Assembly: GCF_003611635.1 (NCBI RefSeq)
Contig: NZ_RAVZ01000046.1
Coordinates: 1 to 38,786, forward strand
Reading direction: 5' to 3'
Length of the DNA stretch: 38,786 nt
From: Corallococcus terminator
GTDB taxonomy: Bacteria > Myxococcota > Myxococcia > Myxococcales > Myxococcaceae
Shown here: piece after piece, positions 1-8,900 of the stretch
How positions within the stretch are numbered: the first letter of the stretch is position 1
How the letters are laid out: the number at the start of each line of letters is the position of its first letter
Made by a program: the position numbers and the translations under genes
The notes under the pieces: generated by a model
The model's database searches: none
Seen by the model: the letters and a program-made list of their open reading frames with translations, nothing else
Told to the model about the DNA's origin: nothing

Positions 1-82
1 TCCCCGAACAGCCCCACAGCCCGCCCAGCAACAGGGCCGCGAGCCACCACCGCCCTGCTCCACCGCGCTGCATTCCCGACAT
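1..82 (-). CDS. Lipoprotein, N-terminal fragment cut by the window edge
   Basis: Only the first 27 codons are inside the window. Reading from ATG at 82, the protein starts MSGMQRGGAGRWW, followed by a Leu/Ala/Gly hydrophobic stretch and the lipobox-like LWGC, so it should be exported and lipid-anchored at Cys25. The ATG at 82 is preferred over the in-frame ATG at 73 because AAGGA lies 7 nt upstream of it. The gene is divergent from the NRPS gene. The mature part is outside the window, so its function cannot be told. Confidence 0.6.
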   Translation of the reverse strand, partial: MSGMQRGGAGRWWLAALLLGGLWGCSG

Positions 83-433
83 GATCCCGTCCTTCTCGCG
101 GACCGCCGCGACATGACACCCCGTCACCGCGCGCGAACGGCCCGGACGCAGTGAGCCCGCGCTCCACCACGCGGCGCAGGCGCTCTACCACCGCCCTGTC
201 GCAGGCCTCCGTGGCAAAAGAGCGCAGGAGTCCATCTCCAGTTGATATTTCCTGGATGATGACAGGAGCGCCAGGACCGGGCTCTCCCGCCCGGCAACCC
301 GTACGTTCCGCGTGTTCCCGAGGCACGAGCGGATGTGTCACGTTTCAGCGGAGGACCTCCGCTGTACGATGTACAGGGGAGGTCGCCGGGTCCCCCGCCC
401 GGCCTCCACCATCGCCTCCCAGGAGTCGCGTCC
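83..433. other. Divergent intergenic region, 351 bp
   Basis: This stretch separates the minus-strand lipoprotein from the plus-strand NRPS gene and should hold the promoters of both. The only AT-richer pocket is around 240-260 (TTGATATTT), which could contain promoter elements, although no convincing -35/-10 pair is visible. A long inverted repeat at 354-384 is its one clear structure and is listed separately. The short reading frames here lack family features and look like high-GC noise. Confidence 0.6.
354..384. promoter_or_regulatory. Inverted repeat in the leader of the NRPS gene
   Basis: The arms are GACCTCCGCTGTAC (354-367) and GTACAGGGGAGGTC (371-384), with the 3-nt spacer GAT. Thirteen of the 14 arm positions pair, and the inner CTGTAC/GTACAG is perfect. 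The element ends 49 nt before the NRPS ATG. It could be a protein-binding operator or an RNA hairpin in the 5' leader. No T-run follows, so a classical terminator is unlikely. That it regulates the cluster is inferred. Confidence 0.5.
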
Positions 434-3400
434 ATGCGCAGCGGAGCGCCGTCCGGTTCTTCTCCGGTCCCCGACCCTTCGTTTCCCACGCTGGTGGAAC
501 TGCTGCGCGTCCGCGCCCGGGACCAGGGGGACCGTCGCGGCTTCACGTTCCTTCGGGACGGGGAGACGGATGAAGCGCACCTGACGTACGCGGCGTTGGA
601 TCAGAAGGCGCGGGCCATCGCGGCGGCGCTCCAGGCGCGCGGGGCCCAGGGCCAACGGGCGTTGCTGCTGTATCCGCCCGGGCTGGACTACATCGCCGGA
701 TTCTTCGGCTGTCTGTACGCGGGCGTCATCGCGGTCCCCATCTATCCGCCGGACCCCATGCGGCTCGCGCGCACGCTGCCGCGCCTGCTCGCCATCAGCC
801 GGGATGCGCAGGCCACGCTCACCCTCACCACCGACGTCATCCACGGCATGGGGGAGATGCTCTTCGAACAGGCACCGGAGCTGCGCGATCTGCACTGGCT
901 CGCCACCGACACGCTGGACGCACAGGTGGCAGAAGGCTGGCGCGACCCGGGCGTGGCCACCGACACGCGGGTGTTCCTCCAGTACACCTCCGGCTCCACG
1001 TCATCGCCCAAGGGCGTGGTGCTCACGCACGGCAACCTGCTGCACAACTCGAAGCTGATCCATTCGTGCTTCGGGCACTCGCCCCGGAGCCAGGGCGTCA
1101 TCTGGCTGCCGCCGTACCACGACATGGGCCTCATCGGCGGCATCCTCCAGCCGCTGTACGGCGGCTTCCCGGTGACGCTGTTCTCGCCGGTGGACTTCCT
1201 CAAGCGCCCCCTGCGCTGGCTGGAGGCCATCTCCCGCTACCAGGCCACGACGAGCGGCGGGCCCAACTTCGCGTTCGACCTGTGCGTGCGCAAGTCCACG
1301 CCCGAGGAGCGCACGAAGCTGGACCTGGGCTGCTGGGACCTCGCGTTCAACGGCGCGGAGCCCATCATGCCGGAGACGCTCCGGCGCTTCTCGGAGGCCT
1401 TCGGTCCCCAGGGGTTCCGCTCGGAGGCCATCTACCCGTGCTACGGCCTCGCGGAGGGCACGCTCATCGCCGCTGGCGGTGACAAGCGCGAGCGGCCCGT
1501 GCAGCGCACCGTGGACGCGGGCGCGCTGAAGGACCACCGCGTGGTGGCCACCGGGCCCACGCACCCGGACGCTCGGACACTGGTGGGCTCCGGCCGAAAC
1601 CTCACCGACCAGCAGCTCCTCATCACGCATCCGGAGACGGGCCGACCGCTGGCGCCGGGCCAGGTGGGGGAGATCCGCGTCGCTGGGCCCAGCATCGCCC
1701 AGGGCTACTGGAACCGCCCCGAACAGACGCGCTCCACCTTCCAGCAGCCGCTCACCGACACCGACGACGCGACGACGTTCCTGCGCACCGGAGACCTGGG
1801 CTTCCTGGACGGCGGCGAGCTGTTCGTCACCGGGCGCCTGAAGGACCTGATCATCATCCGCGGGCGCAACCACTACCCGCAGGACATCGAGCGCACGGTG
1901 GAGTCCAGCCACCCCGCCATCCGGCCGGGCTGCACCGCCGCGTTCTCCATCGAGTTGGAGGACCAGGAGCGCCTCATCGTCGTGACGGAGGTGGACCGGC
2001 GCGCGTTGGAAGGGGCCGGCGTGGACCTGGAGTCCCTGGCGCAGGGCATCCGGCAGGCCGTCGCGGCCGGACACGACCTCCAGGCCCAGGGCGTGGTGCT
2101 GCTGGGACCGGGCACCCTCCCGAAGACATCCAGCGGGAAGATCCAGCGCTTCGCCGCCCGCGCGGAGTACGTCGCGGACACGCTGGAGGCGCTGCACAGG
2201 AGCATCCTCGCCGCTCCCGCGCCCGTGACGCCGGAGCAATCCATCGCGAAGGCCGCCGTCCCTTCCAAACAGGGAGGCCTCGACGCCAGCCTGGTGAACA
2301 AGCTGCTGGCGGTGGTGCGGGACCCCATCGCGCGCCGCGCGATGGTGGCGATGTTCCTCCAGGAGCAGGCCGCGCAGGTGCTGCGACTGCCCACCGCGCT
2401 GGTGGACGTGGAGAAGCCACTGCATGCCTACGGCGTGGATTCGCTGATGGCGGTGGACTTCAAGAGCTCCGTGGACGCGGGGTTGGGCGTGGAGCTGCCG
2501 CTGTCGGACGTGCTCATGGGCGTGTCGCTCGCCGAGCTCGCGGAGACGGTGATGAAGCGGCTGCCTTCACACCCCTCGGAGCCTTCCGTGAACCCGGTGG
2601 CGGCGGACTCCGACACGGGGGATGCGCCCCTGTCCGGCGGTCAGCAGGCGCTGTGGTTCCTGCACCAGCTCGCGCCGCACAGCGCGGCCTACCACGTGCC
2701 CGTCGCGGTGCGCGTGCGCGCGGTGCTGGACACGCAGGCCCTGAAGGGCGCCTTCGAGGCGCTGGTGGCCCGACACCCCTCCCTGCGCACCACGTTCGTG
2801 ATGGCGGCCACGGGCCCCGTGCAGCGCGTGCACGCCGACCTGGCGCTGGACTTCGTCGTCACCGACGCGCAGGGCTGGAGCGAGGAGCAGGTGCTGGAGC
2901 ACCTGTCCGCCGAGGCCCGCCGCCCGTTCGACCTGGAGCAGGGGCCGCTCTTGCGTGTGCGGCTGGTGTCGCGCGCGGCGGATGACCACGCGCTGCTCAT
3001 CGCCATGCACCACGTCATCACCGACTTCTGGTCGCTGGCGGTGATGGCCGAGGAGCTGGACGCGCTCTACCCGGCGCTGCGGCTGGGCCAGAGTGCCACG
3101 CTCGCGGCGCCCGCGCGCACATACGCGGACTACGCGCGCTGGCAGGCGGAGATGCTCGCCGGGGCGCGCGGACAGGCGCTGGAGAAGTACTGGCGCGAGC
3201 AGCTCTCCGGCACGCTGCCGGTGCTGGACCTGCCCACGGACCGCCCGCGTCCTCCGGTGCAGACCTTCAACGGCCGCGTGCACACCACGCGGTTGGACGC
3301 GGGCATCACCGCCGCGGTGAAGTCACTGGCGCGCGACCACAACGCCACGCCCAACATGGTGCTCCAGACGGCCTTCCAGGCCCTGTTGCACCGCTACACC

Positions 3401-5866
3401 GGCCAGCAGGACTTCACGCTCGGCGTGGTGAGCGCGGGCCGGGGACGCGCGGAGCTGGCGGGCATCGCCGGCTACTTCGTCAACCCGCTGGTGGTGCGCA
3501 CGCGTCCCTCCCCTTCCCTGTCCTTCACGGACTACCTGGCCCAGACGCGCCAGACGATGCTGGGCGCGCTGGAGCACCAGGACTATCCGTTCAGCGCCCT
3601 GGTGGACCGGCTACAGCCGGTGCGCGACCAGAGCCGCTCGCCGCTGTTCCAGGTGATGTTCGTCTACCAGCGCGCGTCCAAGCTGGATGAGCGCGGCCTC
3701 ACGCCCTTCGCCCTGGACATCCCGGGCGCGCGCGCCACCGTCGCGGGCCTGCCCATCGAATCGCTGGGGCTGTCGCACGGTGGCGCGCAGTTCGACCTCA
3801 CGCTCACCCTGGGCGAGGCGGACGGCGAGCTGGTCGCCTCCTTCGAATACAACACCGACCTGTTCGACACCGGCACCATCGAGCGCATGGGCGGGCACCT
3901 GCGCACGCTGCTGGCCGGCATCGCCGCGCAGCCTCGCCGCGCCCTCTCCCGGCTGCCCCTGCTCACCTCCGAAGAGCAGCAACAGTTGCTTGAAGCCAGT
4001 CGTGGCCCGCGCGTGGAGCTCACCGACGCGGACATGCTGCCCGCGCTCTTCGCGGCGCAGGTGGCGCGCACGCCGGACCACATCGCGGTCCTCTTCCAGG
4101 ACTCACGGCTCACCTACCGCGAGCTGGCGGAGCGCTCGGGCCGGCTGGCCGGGTGGCTGCAGGCATCCGGCGTGAAGCCGGGAGACCTCGTCGGCCTCTG
4201 TCTGGAGCGCTCCGTGGAGACGCTGGTGTCGGTGCTGGCCGTGATGGCCACCGGCGCTGCCTACGTCCCCATCGACCCCGCCTACCCCTCCGAGCGCGTG
4301 GCCTTCATCCTCGGCGACACGCGGGCGCCGGTGCTCCTCACCCAGTCCTGGCTCCAGCGCACGCTGCCCTCGGGCACGTCCGCGCGCACGGTGTTCGTGG
4401 ATCAACCGCTGGACGGTGCGCTGTCCCCGGAGCCCTCCGCGCCGGTGCGCTCAAGCGACCTGGCGTGCGTCGTCTACACCTCCGGCTCCACCGGGCAGCC
4501 CAAGGGCGTGATGCTGGAGCACGGGGGCCTGGCGAACCTGGTGCGCTCGTTCCTGGAGTCGTACGCGCCCACGGCGAAGGACCGGATGCTACCGCTCACG
4601 TCGGTGGCGTCCGCCAGCTTCGTGGGCGAGATCCTCCCGCTCCTGTGCTCGGGCGGCGCGCTGGTGCTGCCCACCGAGGAGGAGCTCCTCGATCAGGAGA
4701 AGCTCTTCCAGCTCATCACCCGCCACACCGTCACGCTCGTGAGCACGGTGCCCGCCGTCATCGCGGGACTCAACGCGCGCCTGGAGCAACTGCCGCCCCT
4801 GCGGCTCGTGCTCTCCGGCGGCGAAGCGCTGGTGGCCAGCGACGTGGAGAAGCTGCTCGCCACGACGACGGTGGTGAACGGCTACGGCCTCACCGAGACG
4901 ACCGTGTGCACGACCTACCACCGGATGACGGTGGAGGACCTCCAGGGCCCTGCGTGGGTGCCCATTGGCCGGCCCATCCTCAACACGGACGTGTACGTGC
5001 TGGACGCGGAGCGCCACTTGCTACCCGTGGGCGCGTCCGGCGAGCTGTACGTGGGAGGACGGGGGCTCGCGCGCGGCTATTGGAACCGGCCGGAGCTCAC
5101 CGCCGAGCGGTTCGTCGACCACCCGTTCCACCCGGGCGAACGCCTCTACCGCACCGGCGACCGCGCGCGCTGGCTGCCGGAGGGCGTGCTGTCGTTCCAG
5201 TCCCGCGCGGATGCGCAGGTGAAGCTCCGCGGCTTCCGCATCGAGCCGGGCGAAGTGGAGGCCGCGGTGCGCCGCCACCCCGCCGTGCGCGATGCATTCC
5301 TGATGGCGCGCGAGGACTCGCCGGGCGACAGGCGGCTCGTCGCCTACGTGGTGCTGTCGGAGCCCGCGCCCACGCACACGGACCTGAACGCCTTCCTCGC
5401 GGAGGCGCTGCCGCCGTACATGCTGCCGTCCGCGTACGTGCCGCTGTCCGCGCTGCCCCTGTCGACGAACGGCAAGGTGGACCCCGGGGCGCTGCCCGCG
5501 CCGGAAGGGTCCCGGCTCGCGTCCGCCGTGGCCTATGCCCAGCCCCAGAGCGCGGTGGAGCGCAGCGTGGCCGCCATCTGGCAGGCGGTGCTGAAGGTGG
5601 AGCGCGTGGGCCTGCACGACAACTTCTTTGAACTGGGCGGCAACTCGCTGCTCATCGCACAGGCACACCGGCGGATGCGCGAGGAGCTGGGCGCGGACCT
5701 CGCGCTGGTGGACATGTTCAAGTTCACCACGGTGAGCGCGCTCGCCCAGCACCTGACGAACAGCGGTGAGGACTCCGGCGCCGCGTCCCAGAAGATCAAG
5801 GACGAGGCGGAGCGCCGCAGGGCCGCCCTGGCGCGGCGTCAACAGACGCGCGGCCGTGGCAAGTAA
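434..5866 (+). CDS. NRPS starter enzyme: FAAL-ACP-C-A-PCP
   Basis: This 1810-residue protein begins a lipopeptide assembly line. Residues 15-600 form a fatty acyl-AMP ligase (ATP motif YTSGSTSSPKG near 183, C-terminal SGKIQR) that should load a fatty acid onto the ACP, whose phosphopantetheine Ser is S670 in GVDSLMA. A condensation domain follows at about 733-1190, with its active site HHVITD at 859-864. The adenylation domain is at about 1200-1690 (YTSGSTGQPKG at 1348; GYGLTE in place of the usual AYGPTE). The PCP ends the line with S1738 in LGGNSL. The basic, helical C-terminus may dock to the next enzyme; there is no thioesterase. The A domain has Ala1394 where amino-acid-activating domains carry Asp235 (GrsA numbering), so its substrate may not be an ordinary alpha-amino acid. 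ATG434 is chosen because the open frame upstream, from 335, has no domain content. The PKS gene follows after 42 bp. Confidence 0.93.
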   Translation: MRSGAPSGSSPVPDPSFPTLVELLRVRARDQGDRRGFTFLRDGETDEAHLTYAALDQKARAIAAALQARGAQGQRALLLYPPGLDYIAGFFGCLYAGVIAVPIYPPDPMRLARTLPRLLAISRDAQATLTLTTDVIHGMGEMLFEQAPELRDLHWLATDTLDAQVAEGWRDPGVATDTRVFLQYTSGSTSSPKGVVLTHGNLLHNSKLIHSCFGHSPRSQGVIWLPPYHDMGLIGGILQPLYGGFPVTLFSPVDFLKRPLRWLEAISRYQATTSGGPNFAFDLCVRKSTPEERTKLDLGCWDLAFNGAEPIMPETLRRFSEAFGPQGFRSEAIYPCYGLAEGTLIAAGGDKRERPVQRTVDAGALKDHRVVATGPTHPDARTLVGSGRNLTDQQLLITHPETGRPLAPGQVGEIRVAGPSIAQGYWNRPEQTRSTFQQPLTDTDDATTFLRTGDLGFLDGGELFVTGRLKDLIIIRGRNHYPQDIERTVESSHPAIRPGCTAAFSIELEDQERLIVVTEVDRRALEGAGVDLESLAQGIRQAVAAGHDLQAQGVVLLGPGTLPKTSSGKIQRFAARAEYVADTLEALHRSILAAPAPVTPEQSIAKAAVPSKQGGLDASLVNKLLAVVRDPIARRAMVAMFLQEQAAQVLRLPTALVDVEKPLHAYGVDSLMAVDFKSSVDAGLGVELPLSDVLMGVSLAELAETVMKRLPSHPSEPSVNPVAADSDTGDAPLSGGQQALWFLHQLAPHSAAYHVPVAVRVRAVLDTQALKGAFEALVARHPSLRTTFVMAATGPVQRVHADLALDFVVTDAQGWSEEQVLEHLSAEARRPFDLEQGPLLRVRLVSRAADDHALLIAMHHVITDFWSLAVMAEELDALYPALRLGQSATLAAPARTYADYARWQAEMLAGARGQALEKYWREQLSGTLPVLDLPTDRPRPPVQTFNGRVHTTRLDAGITAAVKSLARDHNATPNMVLQTAFQALLHRYTGQQDFTLGVVSAGRGRAELAGIAGYFVNPLVVRTRPSPSLSFTDYLAQTRQTMLGALEHQDYPFSALVDRLQPVRDQSRSPLFQVMFVYQRASKLDERGLTPFALDIPGARATVAGLPIESLGLSHGGAQFDLTLTLGEADGELVASFEYNTDLFDTGTIERMGGHLRTLLAGIAAQPRRALSRLPLLTSEEQQQLLEASRGPRVELTDADMLPALFAAQVARTPDHIAVLFQDSRLTYRELAERSGRLAGWLQASGVKPGDLVGLCLERSVETLVSVLAVMATGAAYVPIDPAYPSERVAFILGDTRAPVLLTQSWLQRTLPSGTSARTVFVDQPLDGALSPEPSAPVRSSDLACVVYTSGSTGQPKGVMLEHGGLANLVRSFLESYAPTAKDRMLPLTSVASASFVGEILPLLCSGGALVLPTEEELLDQEKLFQLITRHTVTLVSTVPAVIAGLNARLEQLPPLRLVLSGGEALVASDVEKLLATTTVVNGYGLTETTVCTTYHRMTVEDLQGPAWVPIGRPILNTDVYVLDAERHLLPVGASGELYVGGRGLARGYWNRPELTAERFVDHPFHPGERLYRTGDRARWLPEGVLSFQSRADAQVKLRGFRIEPGEVEAAVRRHPAVRDAFLMAREDSPGDRRLVAYVVLSEPAPTHTDLNAFLAEALPPYMLPSAYVPLSALPLSTNGKVDPGALPAPEGSRLASAVAYAQPQSAVERSVAAIWQAVLKVERVGLHDNFFELGGNSLLIAQAHRRMREELGADLALVDMFKFTTVSALAQHLTNSGEDSGAASQKIKDEAERRRAALARRQQTRGRGK

Positions 5867-5908
5867 CCGACGACGTTCAGGCTCCCCCCGGTTTTGAAGG
5901 ACGGCTTC

Positions 5909-8900
5909 ATGAGCACGGACACCCCCTCCGAAGTGGAAGGCATCGCGGTCATCGGTCTGGGCGGACGCCTGCCCGGCGCGAAGACCGTCGCCGAGTTCTG
6001 GAAGAACCTCACCGGCGGAATGGAGAGCATCACCTTCTTCACCGACGAGGAGCTCATCGCCGAGGGCGCGGACCCGGCGATGGTGCGCGCCCCCAACTAC
6101 GTGAAGGCGCGCGGGACGCTGGGCGACACGGACCAATTCGACGCGGCCTTCTTCGGCATGAACCCGCGTGAGGCGGCGCTGATGGATCCGCAGCACCGCG
6201 TCTTCCTGGAGTGCGCCTGGGAGGCGATGGAGCACGCGGGCTACAGCCCGGAGCGACAGCCCGGCCGCGTGGGCGTGTTTGGCGGCATGAGCATGAACAC
6301 GTACCTGCTCTCCAACCTGTACTCGCACCTGGCGCACGTCGCGTCGGTGGAGAGCCTCCAGGCGTCCATCGGCAACGACAAGGACAGCCTGACGACGGAG
6401 GTCGCGTACCGGATGGACCTGAAGGGCCCCGCCGTCACGGTGCAGTCCTCGTCCTCCACGTCGCTCACCTGCATCCACTACGCCTGCCAGAGCCTGCTGT
6501 CGTTCGAGTGCGACATGGCGCTGGCCGGAGGCGTGTCCATCCACTTCCCGGAGAAGGCGGGCTCCCTGTACCACGAGGGTGGCACCACGGCGCCGGACGG
6601 CCACTGCCACACCTTCGACGCGGAGGCCGCGGGCTTCGTCGCGGGCCACGGCGCGGCGGTGGTGACGCTCAAGCGCCTGTCGGATGCGCTGAAGGACGGG
6701 GACACCGTCTATGCCGTCGTGCTCGGCTCGGCGGTGAACAACGACGGCTCGCAGAAGGTCAGCTACATGGCCCCGGCCGTCGCGGGGCAGGCGGAGGTCA
6801 TCGCGCTGGCGCAGGCGGTGGCGAACGTGGAGCCGGACACCCTCGGCTACGTGGAGGCCCACGGCACCGCGACGAAGGTGGGGGACCCCATCGAGGTGGC
6901 GGCCCTCACCCAGGCCTTCCGTCAGGGCACGGACAGGAAGAACTTCTGCGCGCTGGGATCGGTGAAGAGCAACATCGGGCACCTGGACGCGGCGGCCGGC
7001 GCGGTGGGCTTCATCAAGGCGGTGCTGTCGCTGCACCACAAGCAGCTCGTCCCCAGCCTCCACTTCAAGACGCCCAACCCGGCGTGCGACTTTCCCAACA
7101 GCCCGTTCTACGTGAACACGGAGCTGCGCGACTTCCCCCGGGGCACCACGCCGCGCCGCGCGGGCGTCACGTCTCTGGGCATGGGGGGCACCAACGCGCA
7201 CGCCATCCTGGAGGAGGCGCCGGAGCTGCCCGCAACCGACACGCCCCGCCGCCCAGCGCAGTTGGTGCTGCTGTCGGCGCGCACGGAGGCGTCCCTGGAG
7301 GTCGCCACGGACCGGCTGGCCGCGCACCTCAAGGAGCACCCGGCGACGGAGCTGGCGGACGTGGCGCACACGCTTCAGTTGGGCCGCAAGCGATTCGGCA
7401 GGCGGCGCGCGGTGGTGGCTCGCACGACGGCGGACCTCGTGGCGGCGCTGGAGGAGCGCACGCCGGGCCGCGTGTTCAGCGGCACCGCGGAGCAGACCGG
7501 CCGTCCGGTGATGTTCATGTTCTCAGGGCAGGGTTCGCAGTACGTGGACATGGGCAAGGACCTGTACGAGCAGGAGCCCCTGTTCCGCGCCCAGGTGGAC
7601 ACGTGCGCGCAGAAGCTCAAGCCGCACCTGGGCCTGGACCTGAGAGCCGTGCTGTATCCATCCACGGAGTCGCGCGAGCTGGCGTCGGAGCGCCTCAAGC
7701 AGACGGGTCTCGCGCAGCCGGCGCTGTTCGTCATCGAGTACGCGCTCGCGAAGCTGTGGGAGTCGTGGGGCGTGACGCCGCACGCGATGGTGGGCCACAG
7801 CATCGGGGAGTACGTGGCCGCGTGCCTCGCGGGCGTCTTCACACTGGAGGACGCGCTGGCGCTGGTCGCCGCGCGCGGCCGGCTGATGCAGTCGCTGCCC
7901 CCAGGCTCGATGCTCGCGGTGTCGCTGTCGGAGGAGCACGTGACGCCGATGCTGCCCGCGGGCCTGTCCGTGGCGGCGGTGAACAGCCCGTCCACCTGCG
8001 TCGTCGCCGGCCCCACGCCGCTGGTGGATGCGTTCGTGGAAACGCTCCAGTCGCGGGGAGTCAGCAGCTCACGGCTGCACACGTCGCACGCGTTCCACTC
8101 CGCGATGATGGACCCCATCCTGGACGCCTTCCGCGAAGCGGTGCGCAAGGTGCCCCGGAAGGCGCCGAGCAAGCCCTACCTGTCCAATGTCACCGGCACC
8201 TGGGTGACGACCGAGGAGGCCACGAGCCCCGACGCGTGGGCGAAGCACCTGAGGGGCGCGGTGCGCTTCGCGGACGGTGTGGCGGAGCTGCTGAAGGAGT
8301 CGGACGCCATCCTGCTGGAGGTCGGCCCGGGCAACACGCTGGCCACGCTGGCGCGGCAGCATCCGGGCAGGGGCGCGCGGCATGCGCTGCTCCACTCGCT
8401 GCGCCACCCGAAGGAGCAGCACGCGGACCTGGACCACGTGCTGGGCACGCTGGGCCGGCTGTGGCTGGAGGGCGTGGAGGCGAACTGGGACGCGTTCCGG
8501 GGCGAGGAGCGCCGACGCCGCATCGCGCTGCCCACGTCTCCGTTCGAGCGTCAGCGCCACTGGGTGGAGCCGCGCAAGCAGACGGCCACCGTCGATGGCG
8601 AGCGCGCCGAGTGGATGTCCGCGGAGCAGAAGCAGCCCGTGGCCCGCTGGTTCTACCTGCCGTCGTGGCAGCGCACCCTGCCGCCCCCGAAGAGCGCCTG
8701 GAGCGAGAAGAAGGCCGCGTGGTGGCTGTTCCTTCCCGATGAGGCGGAGGATGGCCTGGGCGTCCGGCTCGCGCGGAAGCTGGGCGAAGCCGGACAGGAC
8801 GTGCTGCGCATCACCCCGGGCGCAATCACATCCCAGCGCGACGAGCACCACTGGACGCTCGCACCAGGCGGTGAAGGCACGCTGCTGGAGGCGCTCACCG

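Noticed and set aside
335-433. 33-codon upstream extension of the NRPS frame
   Set aside because: It has no domain content and runs through the inverted repeat; the ATG at 434 leads straight into the FAAL domain.
5021-7369. Long minus-strand open frame of 782 codons across the NRPS/PKS junction
   Set aside because: It is opposite two genes with clear domains, and its Arg/Val/His-rich text has no family signature.
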